Shown here: positions 52,455 to 62,321 of the stretch, piece after piece
How positions within the stretch are numbered: the stretch's first letter is position 1
Layout of the letters: each line of letters begins with the position of its first letter
Assembly (NCBI RefSeq): GCF_000166195.2
Contig: NZ_CM001403.1
Span: forward strand, 930,001-994,000
Direction: 5' to 3'
DNA length: 64,000 nucleotides
From: Mucilaginibacter paludis DSM 18603
GTDB lineage: Bacteria; Bacteroidota; Bacteroidia; Sphingobacteriales; Sphingobacteriaceae
The notes under the pieces: generated by a model
The model's input: only the letters and a program-made list of their open reading frames with translations
What the model was told of the DNA's origin: nothing
The model's database searches: none
Made by a program: the position numbers and the translations under genes

Positions 52455-55400
52455 ATGTATAAAATTTATACTATTGATCGTGTCGTGCCCTACCCGCACG
52501 TCATTAAACTCCTACGTATTATGCGATGGGCAACCCTGATTTCCTTATTAACGCTAATGCAGGTTAGTGCCGCCACCCTGGCGCAGCGCATATCCATCAG
52601 TAAGCATAACGCTCCTTTAGAGAGCGTTTTAAAAGATATCCGCCAGCAAAGCGGCTACGATATTCTTTTTGACCTTGACCTTGTTTTAAAGGCCAAGCCC
52701 GTTACTGTCGACCTGGTTAACGCTACCCTGGAGCAGGCGCTTCAAAGCTCGCTGGCCGGGCAGCAACTCACGTATACCTTAGAGAATAAAAAAATAGTGA
52801 TCAAGGAGATCAAGCTGTTCGATAAAATAAAAAACGTTTTTTCGGCCGCGGTTGATGTGAGGTGCGTAGTTACCGATAGCATTGGAAGTACGCTTCCCGG
52901 GGCAATTGTAACTGTAAAAGGCACAAAAATAAGTTATGTGGCCGATAATAACGGGGAGTTTACTGCCCTGGATATACCACCGGCCGGAATGGTATTTGTA
53001 ACTACCTACGTAGGCTATCAGCGCCAGGAAACTTATATCAACCGCGATGCTAAAAGCCCGTTCCGTATTGTACTAAAGCCCGCCATGACACGCCTTAACG
53101 AGGTAAGCGTGGTTTATGACGGGTATCATAAATTATCAAAAGAGCGTGCCGCCGGGGCATACGCCTCCATCTCGGGTGAAGAAATACAGGCTATGCCTGC
53201 CGTTAACTTAATGTCGAGGCTGGAAGGCAAGTTGCCGGGTGTTAATTTTGATGTGCGCAATAACTTTTTGCAGGTTCGTGGTATAAATGCTTATAACCAA
53301 AACAGCGAAGTACTCATCGTGATAGACGGCTTCCCGATGATCAGCCCCAGCGATCAGCCCCGGTTAACCAATTTAACCGGCAACGTAACCGGTAATGCTG
53401 TAATAGGCAACTTAAATCCCGACGATATCGAGCAAATTACGGTATTGAAAGATGCCTCCGCAACATCTATATGGGGTTCGCGCGGTGCAAATGGCGTTAT
53501 CGTGATCGAAACCCGCAAGGGTAAAAGAGGCCTGCCCGTTATTAATGCCAACTACACTTTTGGCGTATCCCAGCGGCCAAACTTAAATAACCTGAAGTGG
53601 ATGAACAGCTCGCAGTACATTGATATGGAGCAAGATCTGGTGAACAGGGGCTTACTTACCGATCCGGCTTTAAGCACCGGCACTAATGCCCTTTATGTTG
53701 CTAATAATAGCGACGCCACAGAATGGATGTACCGTGTAAAACGTGGAACGGCAACGGCCGCCCAGCGGGATGCGGGCTTAGCTGAATTAAGCACGCATAA
53801 CTCGCTCGATCAGATTAATAAATATCTGCTGCAAAACGCGGTGAGCCACCAGGCCAATATTTCTGTTTCCGGCGGTGCCGAAAATACCATTTACAGTGTT
53901 TCCGGAAACTATACCAAAGACCAGCCTTTTTACAAAGGGAACTGGGCCGAAAATATGATCCTGAATTCAAACACCACATCCCAGGTGTTTAATAAGACAT
54001 TAACCATCAGGACTGGATTTAATTACCGTTACTCCAATAGCGTGTATAACGGCGCCGCGGTAGATGCGCTTTCAACCACAACAACTTCATTGCGGCCGTA
54101 TGATAACCTTGTTGACGATAGCGGCAATCATATTCAACGTACCATCATCTTCAGGCAATCTATTGGCGACGCTTTTGTAGCGCAAGGATACCTTCCTTTT
54201 GGTTATAACGCTATTGACGAATTAAATTACTCTAATACGATTACCAAAACAAACTCCCTCAGGCTCACCGCAGGCCTGAACGGAAAAATAACCAGAGACT
54301 TAAATGCCGACGTATCCTTTATGAGCCAGCGGCAATTTGGCAATTCCGTTACCATCAACGAACTGAATAGTTATGCCAACCGCATTCAGTTAAATACGTA
54401 CACCGTGGTAAACAGCGGCAAACTTTCGTATGGTTTACCTTATGGAGGCACTTACTACGAATCGGTGCCTACTGCTTACGATACTGATGTACGCGGGCAA
54501 TTAAACTTCGATCATTCGTGGAAAGAAGGCCACCAGGTAACCGCTTTGGCCGGGACCGAGATCAGGGAAACAGGTACTTCTACCACCTCGTCAACCCGTT
54601 ATGGCTATAACCAGGATGCTAATTCTATCGGCGTATTCAATCCCGGCGCTTCCTTACCTACCCTTTACGGTTATTCAACAACACTGAGCAATAACCTGAG
54701 CGGTATTTCTGCCAACAGGCGGAGGTATCTTTCTTATTATGCTAACGCCGGCTATAGCTTTCAGGATAAATATTTTGCCACGGGTAGCGTGAGGTTTGAT
54801 GATGCTACTATGGTAGGTGTCGACCGCTCCGTAAGGGCCAAGCCATTCTGGTCTGCAGGTTTCCGCTGGAATGCCAGTAAAGAGGACTTTCTAAGCAATG
54901 TTAGCTGGTTATCAAAACTGGCTATCAGAACGTCGATCGGTACAAGCGGAACAGTACCCACAACCGGAACCAACATCGCCTTGCTTTCCGTGAGCAGCAC
55001 ATCCGATAGCCGTACCGGTTTAACTACAGCTTCTATTAGCACGCCCGCCAATACTACGTTGCGGTGGTCAACAACACGTCAGATCAATTTGGGTACCGAT
55101 TTCGGCTTGTTCAAAAACCGGTTGATCGGCAGCTTTGATATTTATACTAAAAAAACTGTAGATATTCCTGTAAGTCAGGTATATAACCCAACCTATGGCT
55201 GGTCTAACTTAATCTTCAATACGGCAACCATGTCTGGCCACGGGATTGATCTCGGTTTAACGGGCGATGTGATCCGCACGCGGAAGTTCAAATGGAGCTC
55301 AACCTTTAACTTCTCGTATGCCACCAATAAAATTACCGACGTGCGTTATGCCAACCAAACGGCCAATATACTGGCTGCAGGCCCCTATATAGAGGGTTTG

Positions 55401-56066
55401 CCCGTTGGCGCCTTATTTGTTTACAAATGGGCAGGCCTGGATAACAAGGGCCAGTCGCAAATTTACGACCGCAATAACAACATTGTGAGCAGTACCGCGT
55501 CAACAGCAAATTTTACGCGTGCTGATCTTAAATATGCCGGGGTAACCTACGCGCCTTATACCGGCGGCTTTTTCAACACGTTTAATTATGGGCCTTTCTC
55601 TGCAACGGCGCAAATAACCTATTACTTTGGCAATGTATTCACCAAACAGTCAGTAACAACCAACAATTATCCAACCAGTGGCGATTATACCTTTTATGGT
55701 TCTATCGGAAAAGTTCAGGACCTGGCTTACCGCTGGCGCAATCCCGGCGACGAAGCTACTACCAACATACCAGGTATCACCAATTCAAGCTACAATAGCT
55801 TGTACCGTTATCAATACTCGGATATACTGGTAGAAAAAGGCGACCATGTGCGCTTGCAACAAGTGAGTTTAGCGTATGCCGTGCCGGCGAAGTATATACC
55901 CCGGAGTGTTTTCAAGAGCTTGTCGCTTAGTGCCAATATCCAAAATTTAGGTATTATCTGGCGCGCCAATAAAGACCATCTGGACCCCTTGTATACCAAT
56001 ACCGGGAATTACTCCAACCTGCCTCCGGCTTTAAGTTATTTAATTGGCGTAAACGCTTCATTTTAA
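52455..56066 (+). CDS. SusC/RagA TonB-dependent transducer with STN domain
   Basis: 1203 aa from the ATG at 52455 (longest frame starts with TTG). Signal peptide core LISLLTLMQVSAATLAQ, cleaved near 44; STN domain 45-117 (ISISKHNAPLESVLKDIRQQSGYDILFD); carboxypeptidase-like sandwich about 133-210; plug with SIWGSRGANGVIVIETRKG; barrel ending VNASF. The receptor junction reads SVVYDGYHKLSKERAAGAYASI instead of the usual VGYGTQ form, and SusD next to it is short, so this pair belongs to a divergent SusCD branch often found with peptidase/thioredoxin genes. Controlled by the sigma/FecR pair upstream. Confidence 0.94.
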   Translation: MYKIYTIDRVVPYPHVIKLLRIMRWATLISLLTLMQVSAATLAQRISISKHNAPLESVLKDIRQQSGYDILFDLDLVLKAKPVTVDLVNATLEQALQSSLAGQQLTYTLENKKIVIKEIKLFDKIKNVFSAAVDVRCVVTDSIGSTLPGAIVTVKGTKISYVADNNGEFTALDIPPAGMVFVTTYVGYQRQETYINRDAKSPFRIVLKPAMTRLNEVSVVYDGYHKLSKERAAGAYASISGEEIQAMPAVNLMSRLEGKLPGVNFDVRNNFLQVRGINAYNQNSEVLIVIDGFPMISPSDQPRLTNLTGNVTGNAVIGNLNPDDIEQITVLKDASATSIWGSRGANGVIVIETRKGKRGLPVINANYTFGVSQRPNLNNLKWMNSSQYIDMEQDLVNRGLLTDPALSTGTNALYVANNSDATEWMYRVKRGTATAAQRDAGLAELSTHNSLDQINKYLLQNAVSHQANISVSGGAENTIYSVSGNYTKDQPFYKGNWAENMILNSNTTSQVFNKTLTIRTGFNYRYSNSVYNGAAVDALSTTTTSLRPYDNLVDDSGNHIQRTIIFRQSIGDAFVAQGYLPFGYNAIDELNYSNTITKTNSLRLTAGLNGKITRDLNADVSFMSQRQFGNSVTINELNSYANRIQLNTYTVVNSGKLSYGLPYGGTYYESVPTAYDTDVRGQLNFDHSWKEGHQVTALAGTEIRETGTSTTSSTRYGYNQDANSIGVFNPGASLPTLYGYSTTLSNNLSGISANRRRYLSYYANAGYSFQDKYFATGSVRFDDATMVGVDRSVRAKPFWSAGFRWNASKEDFLSNVSWLSKLAIRTSIGTSGTVPTTGTNIALLSVSSTSDSRTGLTTASISTPANTTLRWSTTRQINLGTDFGLFKNRLIGSFDIYTKKTVDIPVSQVYNPTYGWSNLIFNTATMSGHGIDLGLTGDVIRTRKFKWSSTFNFSYATNKITDVRYANQTANILAAGPYIEGLPVGALFVYKWAGLDNKGQSQIYDRNNNIVSSTASTANFTRADLKYAGVTYAPYTGGFFNTFNYGPFSATAQITYYFGNVFTKQSVTTNNYPTSGDYTFYGSIGKVQDLAYRWRNPGDEATTNIPGITNSSYNSLYRYQYSDILVEKGDHVRLQQVSLAYAVPAKYIPRSVFKSLSLSANIQNLGIIWRANKDHLDPLYTNTGNYSNLPPALSYLIGVNASF

Positions 56067-56072
56067 ACCATC

Positions 56073-57431
56073 ATGAAAAAAACTATATTCACGCTTGCGG
56101 TACTGATCCTGATGAGCAGCTGCCGCAAATATGTCGAGATCACACAACCGGGCGTCCGCACCCTGACTTATACCAGCGATTACCGTTATCTTTTAGATAA
56201 CGCCAACATCTTTGAGGGCAGCTATGGTTACCCCATCCTATCGGGCGACGATACCGAATATTCTGATGTTACCCAGCAGAACAACATCAGCACAATATGG
56301 GGTGCCGTATACACCTGGGCGGATACTTACATATCCGAAACCGTAAACGATACCGACTGGGATAAACTATACAACATTATTTATAACTGTAACGTGGTTA
56401 TTGAGGGTGTATTGAGTTCGAAGGATGGAAGCGACGCCTTAAAACAACAGCTGTACGCGGAGGCGATGGTACACCGCGCCAACTGTTATTTGATATTGGT
56501 TAACCTTTACGGCAAACAATACAATGCCGCTACGGCAGCTACCGATTTGGGCGTACCCTTATTAACAACGCCAAACCTGTATGCCAGTTTAAAAAGGGCA
56601 AGTGTAAACGCAGTTTACACGCAGATATTGAGTGACCTGGGAACCTCGGTAAGCAGGCTTCCTAAACTTCCTGATGCCAATATCAGACCCTCAAAAGCGG
56701 CAAGCTATGCGCTCCTGTCAAAAACATACCTTAGCATGCGCAACTTTACGCAGGCCGGCCTGTATGCCGATAGTACCCTGAACATACAAAACACCTTGCT
56801 TGATTTGAAGGATTATAATGCCTCGGCTGGTGGTACTATCCCTAAAAGGCTTGTTGATCCGGAGGTGATCCTGTCCAAAATTGTGAATGGCAGTTATACC
56901 GGTGTTCCCATCAGTGCCGACGTGTTAAACTTGCTGGGCACAAGTGATTTGCGTTACACGCTTTTCACAAGGGCTGGTAACGCCTTTGGCCCTTCGTTTA
57001 CCGGCAGAGGGTATTGGCGATACAGGCTGAATGGCGAGTATGTTATTCAGACTGGCCCATCGGTACCCGAAGTGATGCTCACCAAGGCCGAATGCCTGGC
57101 CCGACAGGGTAACGCAGCCGCTGCTATGCTTGTGGTGAATACCTTGCGTAAAAAACGCTTTTTAGACGCCGATTATGCCGACTTGCCTACCACCGATGCC
57201 GCAACTGCGCTTAATACAGTAATTAATGAACGCAAACGCGAGTTTGTAGGCAGAGGATACCGATGGTTCGATCAGAAGCGTATGAATTATGATGCCGCCT
57301 TTGCGGTAACTAAAACCCGCGTATTGAAAGGTGTTACTTACACCCTGGCGCCAAACAGTAATCGCTATTTATATCCTATCGGCCAAAAGTACATCCTGCT
57401 CAACCCCGAAATCGAACAAAACCCACGGTAA
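56073..57431 (+). CDS. Short SusD/RagB-like surface lipoprotein
   Basis: 452-aa SusD homologue, shorter than the other three. Lipobox LMSSC, Cys17. TPR-type helical part contains LYAEAMVHRANCYLILVNLYGKQYN and LLSKTYLSMRNFTQAGLYADSTL; the C-terminal part has PEVMLTKAECLARQGNAAAAMLVVNTLRKKRF and NERKREFVGRGYRWFDQKRMNYD, ending EQNPR. Its start is six bases after the SusC stop. The ligand-binding insertions of glycan-type SusD proteins appear reduced, which would fit a peptide or other non-glycan ligand (inference). Confidence 0.9.
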   Translation: MKKTIFTLAVLILMSSCRKYVEITQPGVRTLTYTSDYRYLLDNANIFEGSYGYPILSGDDTEYSDVTQQNNISTIWGAVYTWADTYISETVNDTDWDKLYNIIYNCNVVIEGVLSSKDGSDALKQQLYAEAMVHRANCYLILVNLYGKQYNAATAATDLGVPLLTTPNLYASLKRASVNAVYTQILSDLGTSVSRLPKLPDANIRPSKAASYALLSKTYLSMRNFTQAGLYADSTLNIQNTLLDLKDYNASAGGTIPKRLVDPEVILSKIVNGSYTGVPISADVLNLLGTSDLRYTLFTRAGNAFGPSFTGRGYWRYRLNGEYVIQTGPSVPEVMLTKAECLARQGNAAAAMLVVNTLRKKRFLDADYADLPTTDAATALNTVINERKREFVGRGYRWFDQKRMNYDAAFAVTKTRVLKGVTYTLAPNSNRYLYPIGQKYILLNPEIEQNPR

Positions 57432-57439
57432 ATAATTTC

Positions 57440-59413
57440 ATGTTAAAAAAAACTTTTATAGCGCTGGCCTTACTGGCATCGTCAGCCCACGCTCAAACGG
57501 TGCCCGGAAAGGTTATCCTGAAGCCTGAAAAACCTATCCAGGGAAAGCCCCTGCAAGTGGCTTATACACCAGGTAAACAGAACATCGACCCCACAAAAAC
57601 AAAACGGGTTTTTGTTTACCAGTTTGCAAACTTTAAATGGCGTGTAGATACATTGCCGCTGCAAACCCAGGCCGGAAATTTGACGGCAAAAATCAACCTG
57701 GATAGCAGGTCGGTGTTTGTGGCGTTAAAGTTCGACATGGCAACAGGCCCTGATCATACCCATGATACAGGATATACCTGGCCAGTGACTGATAAAAAGG
57801 GTTTAAAATTACCGGGCGGAGCATTGGCGCAAGCCTTGTTCCGCATGCCGGCCAGCCTTGGGGGGCCGGCCGGTTATTTCGACAAACTCCCCGCCCAGCC
57901 ATCGGCAGATACGCTGCAAACTCTTTTAAAAGAAGAGCAGGAAATTAAAGGCAGTTCCCCATCGCGGTACGCTCACACTTATATCTCTTTGCAGCGGCTA
58001 ATCAACGGGCCGCGGTTTAAAGAGGAAGCACCGGCCTTACTCGGGAAGTTATGGACAGGCGGCGGCCTTTCAGGCCAGGACTCCATTGAACTTTATCACG
58101 TTTACGGATTTGAACTTAAAGATGAAACCCGCGCGGCAGAGTTGCGGAAACAAATTATTGAGCGCGCGCCACATAGTGATTTCGCCAGGTTGGAAGCCTA
58201 CCAAAAAGCCGCAAAAGGAGTAAATAACCAGCAAATCATCGCGAGCAGCGAAAAGTTTCTGGTTGACTTTCCGGCGAGTGAGCAGCAGAAAAACAGCCCC
58301 CGCCAGGATTATATTTATTATGGTCTTTACCGCAACCTGGCGGCGGCTTATTTCGCGGAAGGTAAATACGATGCCATCATTAGCAAAAGGAAATCCTGGG
58401 ATTTTAAAACCGAAAATGAAATTTACCGCTGGAATATTGACCGCGGACTGCTGCTGAAAACAGCGCCTTTAGCTGTAATTAAACCTTTGGCTGATAGCCT
58501 GGCTGAGGACTTGCTGACCAAAATGAACGACAATTCGTACCGGGAGGATTTTGATGCGCCTGCCGACGCGGCCGCCAATGCCATTAAACAAATGGACGAC
58601 CGTATCCGTACGCAAATTACCATTCATTACAGCCTTGGCGATAATCAAATCGCCCTGAATTACTTTAAAAAGCTATCTCCCGGCGCTGAATTTGCCAATG
58701 CCGAAACTAATGCAATACATATACAATTGCTTGACCGAGTGGGGCAAAGCCAGGCCGTTAAAGGCCTATTGGAACAGTGCGTGCGCAGTAATGCCGTTAC
58801 CCCCGAGATGTTTGCCCGTATTAAGGATATTTACACTGCAGAGCATAAGGGCCTGGCGGGTTACGAGCAGTACCTGGCATCGTTAAAGTCTGCAGATGAA
58901 GTAAACGGGTTGAAGGCCGAGGTGAAAACACACCTGCTCAACCATGATATTATGCCCTTTGCGTTGGAAGACCTGAACGGCAACCTGGTACGCTCAAGCG
59001 ATTGGGAGGATAAAATTGTGGTGATTGATTTTTGGGCAACCTGGTGCAAGCCCTGTATTGCCGCTTTCCCCGGCATGCAGATGCTGGTTGATAAATATGC
59101 TAAAGACCCACGGGTGGATTTTTATTTTGTATCCACCCAGCAGTTTGGAGATTATAAGCAGAAGGTGAAAGATTTTATTAAACGCGAAGGCTGGCGCTTT
59201 AAAGTGCTGTTTGATGGCGTTAATAAAGAAACCGGCGCGCAGGATGAAGTTTTTGCTCCGCTGGCCAAATTTTTCCAATCATCGGGTATCCCGCGTAAAA
59301 TCATCATTAAGGATGGTGTTATGAGGTACACCAACGAAGGTTATTCGGGAAGTCCGAGCCAACTGGCCGACGAATTATCCTACGCCATTGAACTTTTAAA
59401 ATCAGAAAAATAG
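57440..59413 (+). CDS. Exported TlpA/thioredoxin-like protein with large helical N-terminal region
   Basis: 657-aa periplasmic protein with signal peptide (to SAHAQ, 19). Residues about 20-130 form a beta-sandwich (VILKPEKPIQGKPLQVAYTPGK, a domain often before redoxin modules); about 150-500 is helical, tetratricopeptide-like (YIYYGLYRNLAAAYFAEGKYDAII); about 510-657 is a thioredoxin domain with WCKPC (Cys536, Cys539). Start lies eight bases after SusD. The CxxC site predicts thiol-disulfide exchange on exported proteins. Its stop is directly followed by the ATG of the S41 peptidase, so the two are made together. Confidence 0.9.
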   Translation: MLKKTFIALALLASSAHAQTVPGKVILKPEKPIQGKPLQVAYTPGKQNIDPTKTKRVFVYQFANFKWRVDTLPLQTQAGNLTAKINLDSRSVFVALKFDMATGPDHTHDTGYTWPVTDKKGLKLPGGALAQALFRMPASLGGPAGYFDKLPAQPSADTLQTLLKEEQEIKGSSPSRYAHTYISLQRLINGPRFKEEAPALLGKLWTGGGLSGQDSIELYHVYGFELKDETRAAELRKQIIERAPHSDFARLEAYQKAAKGVNNQQIIASSEKFLVDFPASEQQKNSPRQDYIYYGLYRNLAAAYFAEGKYDAIISKRKSWDFKTENEIYRWNIDRGLLLKTAPLAVIKPLADSLAEDLLTKMNDNSYREDFDAPADAAANAIKQMDDRIRTQITIHYSLGDNQIALNYFKKLSPGAEFANAETNAIHIQLLDRVGQSQAVKGLLEQCVRSNAVTPEMFARIKDIYTAEHKGLAGYEQYLASLKSADEVNGLKAEVKTHLLNHDIMPFALEDLNGNLVRSSDWEDKIVVIDFWATWCKPCIAAFPGMQMLVDKYAKDPRVDFYFVSTQQFGDYKQKVKDFIKREGWRFKVLFDGVNKETGAQDEVFAPLAKFFQSSGIPRKIIIKDGVMRYTNEGYSGSPSQLADELSYAIELLKSEK

Positions 59414-61009
59414 ATGTTACTTAAAAAGATACTTGTAACGGTTATCATTGTTATGGCAGCGTGCCAATTTAGCTCGGCCCAAATAAGCACCAAGGATAAG
59501 TTGAACGCAGCCCTTACCGCTATTCAAAAAAACTATGTCGATTCGCTGAGCGATCAAACCCTGACGGATGCCGCCATCAAAGGGATGTTTACCTCGCTCG
59601 ACCCGCACTCTAAGTATTTCAGCGCCAAAGAGGCGCAGGAGATGAAAACGATGATGAGCGGCTCTTTTGTAGGCATCGGCATACAATATATTACGCAGAA
59701 CGACAGTGTTTTTATCACCCAAATCATTCCTGGCGGACCTGCCGAAAAAGGCGGGGTAATGCCGGGCGACCGCATCTTAAAAATTGATAGCGTGGTGGTA
59801 ACCGGGGCCAGGTTGAGCAACATGGATATTTTGAAGAAAATACGGGGTACCAATAAATCACCGATCAGGCTGGAACTTTATCGTCAGGCATTGAAAAAAA
59901 TAATTACGGTTAATTTGATTCGCGGTGCCGTGGCAGACCATTCGGTAAGGGGGGCTTTTATGCTGAACAGCGATATTGGCTATATTTCTATCGGAATATT
60001 CAGCCAAACAACACAACCCGAAATTGAAGATGCCTTAAAGAGCCTAAAAAAACAGGGGATGAAATCGCTGATATTAGATCTGCAAGGCAATGGCGGCGGA
60101 TACGTTGAAGCGGCTTTAGGCGTAGCTGATGAGTTTTTGAAAAAAGACCAGATGGTATACTACACCGTAGACCGCGACAAGGGCCGCGACTATTACTATG
60201 CCTCGGCATCGGGCACATCATGGGGCGGCAAGCTGGTGGTACTGGTTGATCAGAACACGGCATCGGCCAGTGAATTGCTGGCCGGGGCCTTACAGGATTG
60301 GGACCGCGCGGTAATTGTTGGGCGCAGAACGTTTGGCAAAGGCTTAACACAACGGCCGGTACCGCTTCCGGATGGCTCGGTACTGGAGCTAACCGGCGGA
60401 AGACTGTTTACACCGGCCGGAAGAACGGTGCAGAAGCCCTATAAAGGCGTCAATTACAACGCGGATATCACCAACCGTTATCTGAGCGGGGAGTTACTCT
60501 CTGATAAACCAATCACCCTGCCCGATTCATTAAAAGCTCATACCCTGGTTAATAAGCGGGTAATATATAACCACAGCGGCATTTCGCCCGATAAGTTGGT
60601 CCCGTTGGATACCTTGCAGGATGCAGCGTGGCTTAAGGCAGTAGCAGCAACCGGAGCGGTTAACCAGGCCGCATGGCAGTTGGTGGATGAGCACCGTGAT
60701 GCTTTACGATCTGCCTATCCGGATTTTAACAGCTTTAATACGGGTTACAAAGTAGCTCAACGCAAGGTGAACGAAATTGCCAGGCTGGCAGAAAAGCAAG
60801 GCATCAAATTGCCTGTACATAATAAGGAGCGCATTTTTGACCTTCTGGCCCTTGAGATCAAGGCCGAGATTGCCGCGCAGTTATTTTCAGGGCACGAGTA
60901 TTATCTCCGTGTGATCAGCAAAGAAAATACAAGCATCCGCGAAGCGATAAACATTTTAAACAATGGCCGCCAATACTCAGCCTATCTTGATGGCGCAAAG
61001 GCGCTGTAA
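59414..61009 (+). CDS. S41-family C-terminal processing peptidase (PDZ protease)
   Basis: 531-aa exported serine protease with N-terminal signal peptide or anchor (VTVIIVMAACQFSSAQ; the AAC may be a lipobox, Cys17). A PDZ domain at about 85-170 (FVGIGIQYITQND, GPAEKGGVMPGDRIL) precedes the tail-specific protease core: GNGGGYVEAALGVADEFL, TASASELLAGALQDWDRA with Ser286, and RRTFGKGLTQ with Lys309 and Gln313, the Ser/Lys dyad of CtpA. C-terminal helices (about 380-531) resemble the CTP C-terminal extension. Its ATG follows the stop of the thioredoxin-like gene with no gap. Likely processes the tails of imported or surface proteins in this SusC/SusD locus. Confidence 0.93.
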   Translation: MLLKKILVTVIIVMAACQFSSAQISTKDKLNAALTAIQKNYVDSLSDQTLTDAAIKGMFTSLDPHSKYFSAKEAQEMKTMMSGSFVGIGIQYITQNDSVFITQIIPGGPAEKGGVMPGDRILKIDSVVVTGARLSNMDILKKIRGTNKSPIRLELYRQALKKIITVNLIRGAVADHSVRGAFMLNSDIGYISIGIFSQTTQPEIEDALKSLKKQGMKSLILDLQGNGGGYVEAALGVADEFLKKDQMVYYTVDRDKGRDYYYASASGTSWGGKLVVLVDQNTASASELLAGALQDWDRAVIVGRRTFGKGLTQRPVPLPDGSVLELTGGRLFTPAGRTVQKPYKGVNYNADITNRYLSGELLSDKPITLPDSLKAHTLVNKRVIYNHSGISPDKLVPLDTLQDAAWLKAVAATGAVNQAAWQLVDEHRDALRSAYPDFNSFNTGYKVAQRKVNEIARLAEKQGIKLPVHNKERIFDLLALEIKAEIAAQLFSGHEYYLRVISKENTSIREAINILNNGRQYSAYLDGAKAL

Positions 61010-61046
61010 CTAATAGCAGTTAATCAATAAATACCAACAAACACAC

Positions 61047-62186
61047 ATGAAAAATTTAACGTTCTTTTTAATCACCATGTTAGCCTTGCCTTTATGGTGC
61101 GCCGCCCAGCAGGGATACGTGATCAGCGGTAAAATAGGCACGCTGGATAAACCCGCAAAAGCGTTTTTGAGCTACCATATCAATGGTGTACGCCATCTCG
61201 ATTCAACTGTGCTTAACAAAGGTACCTTTGAGTTTAAAGGTTCTGTCCCTTCAACCAGGGAAGCACATATCCGTATCATACACGACGGTATGCCCGATAA
61301 CCCGATCTACAAACCTGTATATGATGTTTACGGCTTTTACATCGAGAACAAAAACCTCCGGATAGAAACTGCCGACTCTATCAGTAAAGCTAAAATTTAC
61401 GGATCGGCTGTGAACGATGAGAACGCCAAAATGGGCGTGCTGCTGAAACCTATTTACGACCAGTTTACGGCTTTGAACAATGAATACAGATCTAAAAGCG
61501 CTGAGCAAAAAGCAGACACAGCCTACATTAACTCGTTAGAGAGGCGCGCGGCCAAAGTTACCGCCGAAACTATAGCCGCTAAAAGAAAATACGCGTTGGA
61601 GCATCCGGACTCGTACATGGCTATTGTAGCGTTAAATTCAACAATGGGGGAGACCTTTGACGCGCAGACCACCGAAAAAGTGTTCAACAAATTATCTCCG
61701 GAGGTACGCAATTCTGAACTTGGCCAGGCTTCGTTAAAACGTATCCTGGAAGTAGTACGCACCGAGGAAGGCGTAATAGCGCCCGACTTTACGCAGAACG
61801 ATGTAGACGGCAAAGCGGTAAAGCTTTCAGACTTCCGCGGGCATTATGTACTTGTTGATTTCTGGGCCTCGTGGTGCGGTCCCTGCCGCCGCGAAAATCC
61901 GAACCTCATTAAGGCCTACGCCGCTTTTAAGGATAAAGGTTTCCGCATCCTGGGCGTATCGTTAGACAAGCCTGCCGACAAGGAAAAATGGCTGAAGGCC
62001 ATAGCCGATGACGGGTTAACTTGGACACAGGTATCAGACCTGAAAGCCTGGGATAACGAAGTAGCCAAGCTTTACAGCGTTAAGGCCATACCCATGAACT
62101 TTTTAATTGATCCTCAGGGTAAAATTGTAGGTAAATATTTGCGCGGAGAGGCCTTAAATGACAAACTGAAAGAAGTTTACAAATAG
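61047..62186 (+). CDS. Exported TlpA/ResA-like thioredoxin with DUF4369 domain
   Basis: 379-aa periplasmic oxidoreductase. Signal peptide to about residue 20 (WCAAQ). N-terminal DUF4369-like sandwich (about 22-120: GYVISGKIG..KAFLSYHINGVRHLDST..GTFEFKGSV), a helical linker, and an AhpC/TSA-type thioredoxin domain (about 245-379) with DFWASWCGPCRRENP (Cys277, Cys280) and the cis-Pro loop AIPMNFLIDPQGKIVG. Predicted to reduce disulfides of exported proteins or c-type cytochromes. Last gene of the third locus; a bidirectional terminator follows. Confidence 0.93.
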   Translation: MKNLTFFLITMLALPLWCAAQQGYVISGKIGTLDKPAKAFLSYHINGVRHLDSTVLNKGTFEFKGSVPSTREAHIRIIHDGMPDNPIYKPVYDVYGFYIENKNLRIETADSISKAKIYGSAVNDENAKMGVLLKPIYDQFTALNNEYRSKSAEQKADTAYINSLERRAAKVTAETIAAKRKYALEHPDSYMAIVALNSTMGETFDAQTTEKVFNKLSPEVRNSELGQASLKRILEVVRTEEGVIAPDFTQNDVDGKAVKLSDFRGHYVLVDFWASWCGPCRRENPNLIKAYAAFKDKGFRILGVSLDKPADKEKWLKAIADDGLTWTQVSDLKAWDNEVAKLYSVKAIPMNFLIDPQGKIVGKYLRGEALNDKLKEVYK

Positions 62187-62217
62187 CAACAGCGAAATAA
62201 GCAATTGTTGTTAGACA

Positions 62218-62257
62218 AAACGAACCGATGCCATTTGACACATCGGTTCGTTTTTTT
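62218..62257. terminator. Bidirectional terminator between convergent genes
   Basis: AAACGAACCGATG (62218-62230) pairs perfectly with CATCGGTTCGTTT (62241-62253), 10-nt loop. T7 follows on the plus strand and TTTTGTC on the minus strand, so it can end both the plus-strand operon and the minus-strand gene at 62322. Confidence 0.88.
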
Positions 62258-62321
62258 ATTTTGAGGTGTTTGCAGATTTACCTGCTTGCCAAAAAGTTAA
62301 TATTTAGCGTTGTGCACCTAT

